This document shows positions 20,561 to 30,675 of a stretch of DNA of 64,000 nt, in pieces. The notes under the pieces are model-generated. The model saw only the letters and a list, made by a program, of their open reading frames with translations, was not told where the DNA came from and did not search any database. Position 1 is the first letter of the stretch, and each line of letters begins with the position of its first letter. This stretch comes from Eonycteris spelaea. Its lineage: Eukaryota; Chordata; Mammalia; Chiroptera; Pteropodidae. Position numbers and translations under genes: made by a program. The stretch covers positions 930,001-994,000 of the forward strand of contig PUFA01000224.1 in assembly GCA_003508835.1 (NCBI GenBank). Reading direction: 5' to 3'.

Positions 20561-21849
20561 TGGTCCGGGGTGGGTTCTGGAAGGAGAAGGGACCCTGTCT
20601 CCTTTGCAGGATTCTGTACCCACCCAGAAGGCCCCCAGCTGCCAGCAAAGGCTGCATCGGAGGGGTAGGCAAGAGCCCAGAAGGAGCTGATGTATGGAGC
20701 CCAAGAGGACAGAGAACAGAAGGCGAGAATGATCAACAGCGTTCAGCGCTCCTGGAAGACGCATGTTGCGAGTCAGGAAATGGCCTCTGGACTGAATATG
20801 GAGTTGACCTTGGGGAGCGCAGTTTTGTCAGGATGGAGGGCAGAAGATCCGGTGGCATGCACAGGAGGGTGCCTGCAGGGTAGGGGCTGTCCGGGGTGCC
20901 AGCACCACATCCCCGCAGCCCCTGTGAGGGTCCCGGAGCCCCCAGCCAGTTCCCTGGAATTAAGGGTGTGCCAGTTGGCTTTATGCCTCTCTGGGGCTCC
21001 CACTGGCACTGGGGGAGCTTGCATGTCTGTGTCGGGCAGGCAGAGTCAGGAAATGCAGAGGACGCAGGAAAGCGCCTCAGGAGGATGATGCTCAGCAGGG
21101 CTCCACGCAGCCTCCAGGAGGGGCCTCTGTGTGGCCCGCGCTCATTACCTCCACTCGGCTGGCCTTTCTCTCTTCCCTCCCTCACCCTTCACTTTCTCCC
21201 TGGGCTTCCTGGGGGTCACCACACAAATAAATACGCTCACTCAAGTTCCTGTCTCAGGGTCTGCTTTAGGGGGAACCAAAATGGTACACTTAGGGTAAAT
21301 TTCCTAGGAAGGCAGGAGGGGTCGGGGTGCCAAGTGGAGGAGCAGGGGGGTTCTTCAGCTGCAGCGGATGGAAAACAGAGCAGAAGGGGGATTAAAGGGA
21401 AGCGTCTATGTTTGGTATCAAGATGGTGAGTCCTCGCTGATGCTGTGTTCTCTGTGATGTGAGAGGCCGGGTCACCTGCTGAAATTAAAAAAAAATGGGC
21501 AAGAGGTCGATCAGAAAAGTAAAGCATCTAGAGAAGGCTCAAGTGATTCAGACTGCGTGAGTGAGCTGAGCAGAGGAGACGGCAGGCTCTCCGGGAATGC
21601 CGAGGGTCCACTGGAGGTGGTGATCAAGAATTTATGACTGAATTGATCTTCCCTGTTGTGTAACGTTCTCCAGGAGCCCTTGGCTGCTCTCAGGCAGGTG
21701 AAGAGAAAGTGAGCAATTGGGCTCACCCCGAGGGGGCCACAGAATTTGGGGGGGGGGTGGGTAATGGGAGAAAGTCACGGAAAGTATAAACCCAGACTGG
21801 ATAAGGATGGGGTGAAGCAACAAACAAGGCAGCTGATGGTTTCCGACAT
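20561..21849. other. No firm feature; possible L2 remnants, G run at 21749-21758
   Basis: Texture between 20650 and 21650 is compatible with decayed antisense L2 (for example 'gaggtggtgatcaagaattt'), but landmarks are uncertain. A run of about ten G starts at 21749. A 177-aa frame (20896-21429) overlaps a 150-aa frame on the other strand and has no domain. Confidence 0.35.
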
Positions 21850-22068
21850 TAAGATGGACTATGGCCCTTTCTGTAAAGGGCCAGGTAGTAAGTGCTTCAG
21901 GCTGTGTGGACCAGTCTGTCACAGTTACTCTACTCTGCTTTTGCAGCTCAAAAGCAGCCAGAGACAACACATACACAGATGGGCAATGCTGCGTGCCAAT
22001 AAAACTTTATTTACAAAAACAGTCAATGGGCCAGGTCAGCCCATGGCCACAGTCTGTGGAGCCCTGGC
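21850..22068 (-). mobile_element. Non-autonomous hAT-type DNA transposon, copy 1
   Basis: 'ccctttctgtaaagggccag', 'gcttcaggctgtgtggacc', 'caataaaactttatttacaa' and a 'gtggagccctg' end define a widespread mammalian Charlie-like MITE (MER58-like; name not certain). Two related copies lie at 37568-37797 and 56265-56455. No transposase. Confidence 0.7.
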
Positions 22069-22470
22069 TTATGAAAAAGAGGAGGGTTCGATCCAGTGGC
22101 TTTAGAAGTGGTGCGGTAATGGTGAGGATGAGGCCCAGGGTGCAGCTGGGCTGAGAGGAGGGAGATGCTGAGAGGCCCGGGAGTCAGATGCTGACACCTC
22201 CCGGGACAAAGAGAAGAGGAAGGATGTTGCCCAAGTTACCAAATCTTGGGCTGAGGGGAGGCTCTGAGAGCTCAGCAGATGACAGCAGAGGGGTGGCCGA
22301 GTACCAGGAAAACATCGAAGAAGCGAGGCTGCTTACCAGGGAAGGCAGTGATCATCTGAGGGGTGGAGATTCCAGAGGGGTTTCTAGATGGGTCGAGATT
22401 TGAAGAGACATGGCAGAGGATGTGTTTGAGGCAGGCGAGGTGGCCAAAGCTTTGTCCCATTGAATAGCGA
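22069..22470 (-). mobile_element. Probable L2 remnant, antisense
   Basis: G/A-rich phrases such as 'cagggaaggcagtgatcatc' and 'tttgaggcaggcgaggtggc' fit antisense L2, in line with the preceding antisense copy. Weak. Confidence 0.3.
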
Positions 22471-22559
22471 AGCTATACTTTCCACAGCCGGAGATAAACT
22501 GCCCCCTCCAGGAACCCAAAGAAGCCGCTAATTATCCAGAAAGTGCCTCTCTCAGTTCC
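22471..22559. other. No feature recognised
   Basis: Short interval. Confidence 0.4.
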
Positions 22560-22810
22560 CAGCCAGATTAATCTTCAAGAAGCCTATTTCTAACTCTGCC
22601 TCTCCCCTTGCTCTAAAGCCACCTACAGCTCACGACTGCCCAGCAGGCAGATCCTAACTTCTCAGCAAGACACTGAAGTCCACCACCACGTCTCCAGCCT
22701 ACGTCTAGCTCACTCGCCATTACGCTTCAGCAAGCCAAACAGGGACTGTCCCCCACACTGCTCCACGAATCTCACTTCTTCCCACGTGCCCTTAAACAGA
22801 AAGACCCTTT
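22560..22810 (+). mobile_element. Probable L2 fragment, sense
   Basis: 'ctctgcctctccccttgctc', 'gacactgaagtccaccacca' and 'cttcccacgtgcccttaaac' resemble the L2 region upstream of the 3' end. Weak but in a consistent order. Confidence 0.4.
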
Positions 22811-24089
22811 CTCTTCACCTCCAACTGTCAACACCCGGCCGGCTTCCCCCTGCCCGGCTGTACCTATGCCCAGCAGGAAGCTTCCACAGCGCCCCGGGCA
22901 GGAAGTGATGGTGCCCGCCTCTCTGGGCCTCCAGAATGAGGTTAGGGAGAATTTGGAGCCTGTGCAGGCTAACAAGGTGGTGTCCCTTTTACACCTGCCA
23001 TTTTCAAACGGTATGTTCAACCTGGGGGTGTCGGGGAGAGGGTCAGACAAGCAGGATAACGGAGGGGCCGAGCTGTCCTGGTGTCCCAGGCAAGTGGGGT
23101 CCGGCTCCCGACCTGACACAGCGCTGGGCAGAGCAGACGCCCTTCAGCGAGGCGCTCTGTGACCTGCATGAGCCCTTGGGCATCCCTCGCACCATCCCTC
23201 ACGCGCCGGCCATCTCGGACTCCTCCGCCCACCCAACCGTGCAAATGTTTTCTTAAGAGACAGTCTGGTCAGTGCCATTTTCTCCTTCCCACGTGTTCCC
23301 TGTGAGTGGTGGCAGCTCCGCTGTGTCAGTGTTCTGGGCACCTGAGCGGCCTGGCCCCCGGGCTCCGCCCTCTCCCTCCTCGCTCCTGCCGGGGTTTGGG
23401 GCTGCGGACCTCCCCTGCCAGACTGTGACGCCACTAGCCCACCTTGGCACCTCTGCAGCCCCGGCACAGTCCGCGGGGGTTCTGTGACGCGCCTGCAGAA
23501 GCCACCTATGCTGTCCCTAAGGCTGTCTCATCCTCTCGGGCGCATAGGCGTGGCTCACCCGCCAGTTTGGAAAGACCCTCAGAGGGGCCCTCCATAGCTG
23601 AAGGGCCACTCAGGCCCTGGGATCCTGAGAAACATGGTGCCCCAGAGGCATATTCAGAAAAGTAGCTGCTTTACGACACCACCACCCAGGCTCTGGGGCA
23701 AAGGGGTTTTGTCCCAGATGGACCCCATCAGTGGCATGACACTTGGCCCCGAGAGAAGAGGAGCCCCACTGTCACCAGGCTCGGTCCTGGGTGAGCCCAA
23801 CTCCTAAAGGAAATACCACGGCTGGCAGCCCCAACAGCCTCCCTGGACTGCAGACCCCGCTCCTCCCAGAGGCCTCGAAGGCGCTGAACCTTTAAAAGCA
23901 GGGGACCAAGGAAGCAGCAGCAGCCCCTCCGAAGGGCGGCCTCTCTCACCGCCCGCCCCCCCCCCGGGCTTCCGGATACAGATTTGGCCCTGGAGACTCA
24001 AGACTTCGGTGGGTGTGGACGCAGCTCCAGGCAGGGTCCAGCTCCCTCCTCTGGAACTGGAACAATCTAGAGGCACCCACAGGGGCCAG
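22811..24089. other. GC-rich unique sequence
   Basis: No repeat or gene is recognised. Long frames on both strands overlap. A C run (ten C) occurs near 23958. Slightly raised CpG at 23320-23500 but not an obvious island. Confidence 0.4.
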
Positions 24090-24330
24090 CTCCCCTCATC
24101 AATTCTGCATCTTCCTGAAAATGTACTTTTAAGCCCCTTAATTGCATTTCAGAGATAACCCTGCAAGCAAAGTGGCAGGAAGAGAAACCAGAGAGAGAGG
24201 TTGGTGGTCAGGCTCTTTGTTTTAAATCAATCCAACATCTGCGACTAATGCAGCTTTGGGCTGCTCCTCAGGAAGCATTAGCCCTATTAGTGGGGGCTGG
24301 CAGGAACACAAACTAAGATATTTATGGGCT
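24090..24330. other. Candidate conserved non-coding block
   Basis: Non-repetitive, AT-balanced sequence with 'ccccttaattgcatttcaga' (OCT/homeobox-like core) and 'tttgttttaaatcaatccaa'. Selected by texture only. Confidence 0.3.
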
Positions 24331-24549
24331 GGGCACGTGTGCATCCCCACGGGACCACGGGGCTGGGGAGCAGAACGGCACAGGTCAGCATGTCTGCTCA
24401 CCTCGCCTCGCCTCGCCTGGGGGATCCATGCCGAGCTGGGGGACAGAGAGGCCCAGGTTCTCCGTCTCGGCACCACACACACACCCTGACACATTCACTC
24501 GCGGTGGGGAGAGGACTCGGTCTTTCAGTTCTAACTCCGACCAGAGCTG

Positions 24550-24650
24550 GGCCCAGGCAAGTCACCCCATCTGTCTGGGCTCTGAGCCTCAGTTATAACA
24601 TGAGAGATATGGGGAGATGTCCCCTGAAGTTCCTTCTCTGAGCTCGGAGC
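24550..24650 (+). repeat. MIR SINE fragment
   Basis: 'aagtcaccccatctgtctgg' and 'gagcctcagttataacatga' match the MIR core. Confidence 0.6.
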
Positions 24651-25142
24651 AAATAAGTGTGTGTTGTTGGGGAGAGAGAGATTTTGCTACGTGGAGCAAC
24701 CACTGTCCACTAAGTAGGGAATCTTCTGGTTAAACCAGAGACCCCTAGGTGGCCTGGGAGCTGCCTTCGGGAGTCAGGAGTGTGGTGACAGTGCGAGAGA
24801 GGACTCTGGTGCTCTCGGGAGGAGGGAGAGGAGCCGGGATGGGGGAAGACGAAGCAAGGGTGGGGGTGAGGACACACAACCGGTGCCAAATGGGGGGGAG
24901 CGGCTAGTCAGAAGTGGCCGGTTAAAGGTGGGGTGCCCGATCCACGATTTCAGGGGGGTGGGAGCACTATGTGGCAAAACTTCACAGTGCGCAAACTGTT
25001 CACCACGGTCCCGTTAGAAGCGACAGCCTTGTGCTCCTGGTGGTTTGGGGAGGAGAATCAAGAGGGAAATGTGCTCCAGGATGGATGAAAATAGGGGCAG
25101 AGGTCACGGGAGAGTGATGAGGCCACAGCAGAGAACAAGAAA
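24651..25142. other. No feature recognised
   Basis: G-rich sequence without repeats or coding evidence; several short GGG runs near 24830-24960. Confidence 0.4.
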
Positions 25143-26230
25143 AGCCCAGAAATGCGCAGCCAGGCCTCAAGGGGTGACCCGCGGGGGTGGGAGGGCAGAG
25201 CTGGGCACCACGGTGTCACGGGAAGACAAAGGCGGGCCCACTCCCCTCCTTACTGCCTGGCCGTCTGGGACAGCCACCGCCACCTCATTCCCAGGTGGTG
25301 GAGAGCCAGCAGGGAGGCCGCGGGACAGACCCAGCTGGCCGCCACTGCCCGACCTCGTCAGTTACTGCCCACAACTCGGGGGTCCAGAGAAGAGCTAAGA
25401 CACACGTCCCCAGGGTCGCTGCCGCCCAGGAAATGAGACATGGATGTTTGCTAGGATGTCTCGGTTAACCGCCGCTGTGCGGGAGACCACCTGCCGACGT
25501 GGCTGCGTGCAACGACGAGTGTGTGCTCCGATTCTGCCACCTGAGCTGGGCTCAGCTGGGCGGCTCTCCTCCCGGTCACGGCTGTGGCCGCCCATCTGAG
25601 GCTCGCGGCAGCCGGAGGCCACGGCGCCCCCGCTCGCAGGCCTGGCCTCCGGAAAACTGCCGGCCGCGGAGCCTCGGTTCTCCTCCACGGGGCCTCCCCG
25701 GGTGTGCGGGCCGGCATGTCCCACATGGCTGTGGGTTCCACGAGGGGAACCTCTAGGCACAGGTGTTGATCATATTTACTGATGTCCCGTCAGCCACAAC
25801 GAGTAACGCGGCCAAGCCCAGAGCGCCTGCGGGAGGGACGAGTGACAGGAGGGTGCTGTGTCGGGGGCCGTGGGCCTAACAGCCCCCCACAAGCACAGTG
25901 CTTGGCAGGCGGAAAGCGCCCAAGCCGGGTCGATGCTACAGCCTTTCGCTCCTGTTCGCGGGCACCACCTCCACTCCCGGGCGGGGCTGTGAGGAGTCCG
26001 AGCGCTTGGGGCCATGCGAGTCCCCGGCCGTCCCCAGCACAGCCCAGCCTGGGGGTCGGCCCAGTGGTTACTCACATTTACTAAAACACCGAAGGGGGAC
26101 CCCCAACGAGGGTCTGCGCAGCTGCCTCCCCTCTCATTCTGACTGGGTGGCGCGGCGGGCAGTGTGGGCGGGCTCAGCGCTCACCAGCAAGCCCAGTCTC
26201 GCCCCCATGCCCCTGCCGTGGGCCTTCTCA
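25143..26230. promoter_or_regulatory. CpG-dense block, candidate CpG island without an assigned gene
   Basis: By eye I count about 30 CpG in the roughly 265 bp from 25457 to 25723 and about 23 CpG in 25795-26065, with GC near two thirds. That is far above the rest of the window and gives an observed/expected ratio near 1 in the first part. No ORF nearby has a recognisable domain; overlapping frames on both strands are what CpG-rich sequence produces. It could be a promoter of an unannotated transcript, an orphan island, or an alternative promoter. Confidence 0.65.
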
Positions 26231-26649
26231 AGGCACCTCCTCTGGGCTTCATAACTGGGCCCATGAAACTGTGAGTGCACAGTGATGGCCCTGGGTCACC
26301 CCACTCAGAGCCCCTCCCCCCAGCTCCCTCAGAGAAGGACAGAGTGCAAGCTTCAGTGCTGACTCCAGCCATCTGTCTCCTCCTCTGGGGCAGAGTGATT
26401 AACACAGGGACCTCTCCCCTGTGTTCACGGGGCCAGCTCCGCCTGGGCCTCCGCGCCAGAGGCAGCCTCCGCTGGCGCCCTTGCTGTGTGTTCGGGTTGG
26501 CTGGTCTGGGTACAGACCTGGCCCAGATGAAGACCATAGGGGTGGAGCCAAACCTCACCCCAGGGACACACACATACTGCTCCAATCTGTCCCAGCTCCA
26601 CCCACACCGGCTTGGGGTGGGGAGGGGGAGTTCTCACACCACCTCAAGC
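26231..26649. other. No feature recognised
   Basis: GC-rich sequence adjoining the CpG-dense block; no repeat identified. Confidence 0.4.
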
Positions 26650-27025
26650 TTCCTTCACATCTAATGCTCCCTCTCCCCCAACAGCCCCCTTCCCTTGGCC
26701 GATTTCTCTTCCTCCTTTAGACCTCAGCACACATGTCCCATCCTTGGAGAGGTCTTCCCTGTCACCTGTGCCTCCAAGCTGAAACCGACCATCTGGTCCC
26801 CTCTCCTGAAATGCCCTGTGCTTTTCCTTCGCGGCGTATCTCAGCTTGTCATGACACACGCTCGTGTGCGAATATTTGCTAAGTATCTGTTTCCATGTCT
26901 CACTCTCGGCTCCCTCGGTGACGGTGACAGCGGGCACTGCCTCTGCTTTGTTCATCACTCTGAGCACTTTAGGGGATGCCCAGAATCCAGCTGGCATTTA
27001 ATAAAATGTTTGATGAGTTAATTAA
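26650..27025 (+). mobile_element. L2 LINE 3' end
   Basis: 'ggagaggtcttccctgtcac', 'cctgtgcttttccttcgcgg', 'ctctgctttgttcatcactc' and 'agctggcatttaataaaatg' follow the L2 3' end in order. Confidence 0.7.
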
Positions 27026-27639
27026 TTAATAGATATTCATGGAGCTTGATTTTTGGTTAAGTATTGATTGAACTGCCATTAATACCCTTGCTGACAGCTT
27101 GAGAAACTCTAAGGAGAGGATGGGGTAAGATGAGGGTCAGGTGGCTGCAGGGGACAGGGGCTGAGACTTGTCCAGTCATTCTTGTGCCCTCCTGCTCAGC
27201 AAAGAGGTCCTCAGCTTTCAGCCACCGGCTTCTAGCCACAGCCCAGAGAGCAGATGAGACAGGCAGCACTGGGAACCCAGAATGGAGAAGGCCCCTGTGG
27301 GCAGCTGGCGACCCAGGGGCCCCAGTGGAGATGACCGCAGCCTACCTCATGCTCCAGAGGTGAAAGGGGAGATGTGAGGATGACCAGGTAGTTCGGCCTG
27401 TGGTCCCCTCACGCCCCTCCCCACTCCTCAGCTCAGCCTCTTTTCTCTTATCCGACTGCTGAGGAATCTTGACAAAATCATCCACTTCCCACAGCTAAGA
27501 TGGGCCCAGAAGAAAGCAGAGAGCCACTCCCTCCGCTCCGCCTGTGACCTTCGCTCTTCCTTCCTGCCCCTTTGCGTCACCCTCATTTACATGGCCTGAG
27601 CTTCCCTGGCCTCACCAGCCTGTGGGTGACATAGGTGAC
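27026..27639. other. No feature recognised
   Basis: Non-repetitive sequence; overlapping short frames without domains. Confidence 0.4.
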
Positions 27640-27725
27640 CACAGATCCTGGTCGTCTCTGATTTCCTAGGACAGGGCCTGGAGCACACTATGTGCTCGAT
27701 AAACGTGTATAGCATGAACGAAATG
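27640..27725 (+). mobile_element. L2 LINE tail
   Basis: 'aggacagggcctggagcaca' and 'tgtgctcgataaacgtgtat' are the L2/MIR-like 3' end. Confidence 0.6.
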
Positions 27726-27859
27726 TGTATTTATGAATAAAGATGGTGTCGAGGTCCCCTGGGTTCCCTGGGGGACCAATAGGGGGGCCTGAAAGAAAGC
27801 TGCTACAAGCAGTGGGTGTGCAGCTTAACTCCAGAGGGCAGCATCTTCCCTTTAGGAAA

Positions 27860-27900
27860 GGATGGATGGATGGATGGACGGATGGACGGACATATGGATG
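27860..27900 (+). repeat. (GGAT)n microsatellite
   Basis: About nine ggat/ggac units with two ggac variants. Confidence 0.9.
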
Positions 27901-27904
27901 ATGC

Positions 27905-28078
27905 TGTCTAAACCCGTACTGCAAAAACCATGGTCTGTGGACCACCGGCATCACCTGGGAACTTGTGTGAAAGCCAGAACTCCCGGCCCCGCCGGGCCCC
28001 ACGGAATCTGTGTCTGAATTTTAACAAGATCGCCGCGTGGTTTGCACGTGCCGTGAAGTTTGAGACGAGCCGGTCTAA
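27905..28078 (+). mobile_element. MER5A-like hAT MITE
   Basis: 'aaaccatggtctgtggacca', 'ggcatcacctgggaacttgt', 'ggccccacggaatctgtgtc' and 'ttttaacaagatcg' match the MER5A consensus order. Ends decayed. Confidence 0.75.
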
Positions 28079-28524
28079 ACCACAAGCACTCCAATCGGTC
28101 TAGCCTTGGGCTGGGGAGTGACCCGGGGAGGTCCGGGCAGAGCCCCTTTCTCTTCTCGGACGAGAATCCAGTCGGCCTCAGATTCTACCTGGAGTTCCAT
28201 TCCGGGTGGCAAACCAGACATGTGCCCAGGTGTGGTGGGTATTACTTTTCAGCAAGACCGAAATCTAATGTGAAGTCTTCCTGTTTTAGAGCATCTAAGG
28301 AGCCAAACTGCCCCCACGAGTGGTGAAGAAGGGAGTTCTTGCTATGCCTATGTGTTTGGACCTCGGATCTGTGGGCTGAAGGCTTGCGGAGATTTCATAC
28401 ACAAAGACAGGCATGATGTCTTATAGTAATATTTGGGCTGCACTTGGCATCCATCTTTCTGAAGGACCTGCTGGGGCCAATTACCCCAATTATCTGGGAC
28501 TCTCACTGTTCAACATCAGCTCTA
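28079..28524. other. No feature recognised
   Basis: Non-repetitive sequence; nothing identifiable. Confidence 0.4.
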
Positions 28525-28610
28525 ATTTGCTGGGCAACATGAGGCAAGGCCCTTGGCCTCTCTGGGCCATCATTCCTCATCTGAGTAGCAAGAAGAGAAG
28601 GTTGTTATAT
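28525..28610 (+). repeat. MIR SINE fragment
   Basis: 'gaggcaaggcccttggcctc' and 'atcattcctcatctgagtag' match the MIR core. Confidence 0.55.
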
Positions 28611-28779
28611 GATATTGGCTGTTTTTGAGCCTAGAGACTACTTCTCTTCTCTTCTGGAAGGGGAAACCCTTTAAAGGATCCCCTTGTCTGAACGACTCTC
28701 CAGGCAAAAGAAAACAACTAGAAATCTGTCTCCGATGTGAAATCGATCACTTTAAAGCAACCCTTTGACCATGCTGCTT

Positions 28780-29175
28780 TGCTGCTCAGATGACTTCTGG
28801 CACTTCCAAAACATGTTATTATATTCGTCCCAGACTCCTCGCCAGGGACCCCGTCACATCTTCCACATCCTCTCTCCACACCCTTCGCCCAGGTATGAGT
28901 CTCCTGCTGGGCACCAAGGCTGACTTGCATTTCTGAGTATGCGTGCCTGGGGTCCTGAAATCTCATCCTCCCCCCACTCCCGCCTCCAGGAAGTCTCCCC
29001 CAATCATCTCCTTCACTCAAGCCAGACAAGAGCCCTCCTTCCTCTCAGACTTGCATGCGCTCCCACACAGCCGAGTAAGGAAGCTGCCCGGCTGTGGGGC
29101 CAGGCTTCTCCCCTCACTCCTGTAGCTCCTCTTGCAGAGCCCAGCACGGTGCCTGCCATGCCACGAGGGTAATTC
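28780..29175 (+). mobile_element. L2 LINE 3' portion
   Basis: 'tcccagactcctcgccaggg', 'ccaggaagtctcccccaatc', 'agccctccttcctctcagac' and 'gagcccagcacggtgcctgc' follow the L2 3' region, diverged. Confidence 0.5.
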
Positions 29176-29940
29176 TCACACTTTTTAGTAAAATATCTCT
29201 AAGGCAGAGGACTGTGTTGAAGTCCCCTGACTCCTCTGGGAAAAGCGGCCTCCACTTCCCATCCCTCCACAAGGACGTTTCTTTGCTCCCGTTTTAACAT
29301 TAAAATTCGTCGACTTTAGCATTCCACACAGCACATATAAGTGTTTGCTTTCATAGAAACATCACAATTTGCCCCCATTCCAGTTGCCCAGCTCACTTAA
29401 TACTCTGGGAAGATGGGCAACTTCCTGTTGCCCCTCCATAAAAGGTCTAAGACAGAGATGCCAACTGTGAGTACGTGAAAACAGAACTGGACGGTGTCCA
29501 GAGAAGGCCACCTCCCCACACAGCCAGCAGGGCACCGAGTGAATGAGCTGAAGGGTTTGGGCTTTCAGCTTGTACCTCATTCTCTGGCAAAGCCCTCGAG
29601 AGTCTGTAAAACGAGAGTCTGCAAAACGCCTTCACAACCTGAAAGCCACCTTGTTTGGGTCACAATGAAATGGAAGGTCGGGAGGGGAGGAGTTATTATT
29701 GTCATTTACAGAGAGGTTCTGGGTTACCTGAAGCCCCATAACTAAGAAAATGATGCAGGAAGAGCTAAAAAACCTTTCTAGTTTTCCTAACACACGGAGC
29801 ATCCTGTTATGAGGACAGCTGGTCAACCAACACCACTGGGTGGAATTCTACCTTTCACAGAAGACATGTGGAAATCTCTTGGAGACAAGTCAACCCTGCA
29901 GCCCTACTGAGGGTGAGACCTATCCTTCGACCTAATATAC
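29176..29940. other. No firm feature; faint antisense MIR near 29690-29770
   Basis: A weak antisense MIR-like phrase ('ttattgtcatttacagagag') is the only repeat hint. No coding evidence. Confidence 0.35.
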
Positions 29941-29985
29941 GCATGCACGCGCACACACACACACACAAATGTGCGCACACACCTC
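29941..29985 (+). repeat. CA-rich microsatellite
   Basis: gcatgcacgcgcacac followed by (CA)n, interrupted at 29968; alternating purine-pyrimidine throughout. Confidence 0.85.
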
Positions 29986-30167
29986 ACCCTTTGGGCTTGC
30001 AAACTTGTGCTTTGAGATCAAAGTCTCGGGACCGCCTCTCTGACGCTTTTCCAAAGGTGTCATCCATGCCAGCCGAAAGAATCTCCGCACATACCCTGTG
30101 CTGGGGGGCCTGCCTCCTGGCCTCAGGACCCTGAGGAAGCTCTGAATACACCGGAAGGGCAGTTAGA

Positions 30168-30261
30168 GGAAGGAAGGAAGGAAGGAAGGAAGGAAGGAAG
30201 GAAGGAAGGAAGGGAAGGAGGGAGGAAGGGAAAAGGGAAGGAGGGAGGGAGGGGGGAAAAA
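30168..30261 (+). repeat. (GGAA)n microsatellite and polypurine tail
   Basis: About eleven uninterrupted GGAA units (30168-30212) followed by G/A-rich sequence to 30261. GGAA runs of this length are known platforms for ETS-family and EWS-FLI1-type binding in human cells; any activity here is untested. Confidence 0.92.
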
Positions 30262-30302
30262 GATAGAAGTCTTTCTAATAGTCCTTTACCCTCCTCCATT
30301 TA

Positions 30303-30675
30303 CAGTGGCTCCTCGGCTTACGATGGGCTAAACCCGTCATTAAGTAGAAAACACACTTAATACACCTAACCTACCAACCATCTAACCTATCAACCATCGT
30401 AGCTTAGCCTCGCCTGCCTTGAACGTGCTCAGAACGCTGCATTAGCCTGCAGGTGGCCAGAGTCACCTGACACAGTGGATACACATGCAGTATCAGCCGT
30501 TTACCCTCGCGATCGCGTGTGTGACTGGGCTCTGTGGCTCGCTGCCGCTGCCCAGCATCACGGAAAGAGACCAGAACTTAAAATTCAAGTACAGCTGCTA
30601 CTGAATGTGTATCGCTTTCACACCGTCGCAGAGTAGAAAAATCCTAAGTCAAACCATCATAAGATGGTCCATCTG
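30303..30675 (+). mobile_element. Tigger-type (pogo/Tc1-mariner) MITE
   Basis: Left end 'cagtggctcctcggcttacg' and right end (reverse complement cagatggaccatcttatg) form imperfect terminal inverted repeats, with TA immediately left. Internal phrases 'acacacttaatacacctaac', 'ttgaacgtgctcagaacgct' and 'ctgaatgtgtatcgctttca' match a mammalian Tigger-derived family. Non-autonomous. Confidence 0.8.

Noticed and set aside
20896..21429. 177-aa open frame on the plus strand
   Set aside because: Overlaps a 150-aa frame on the other strand in GC-rich, probably L2-derived sequence; no domain.
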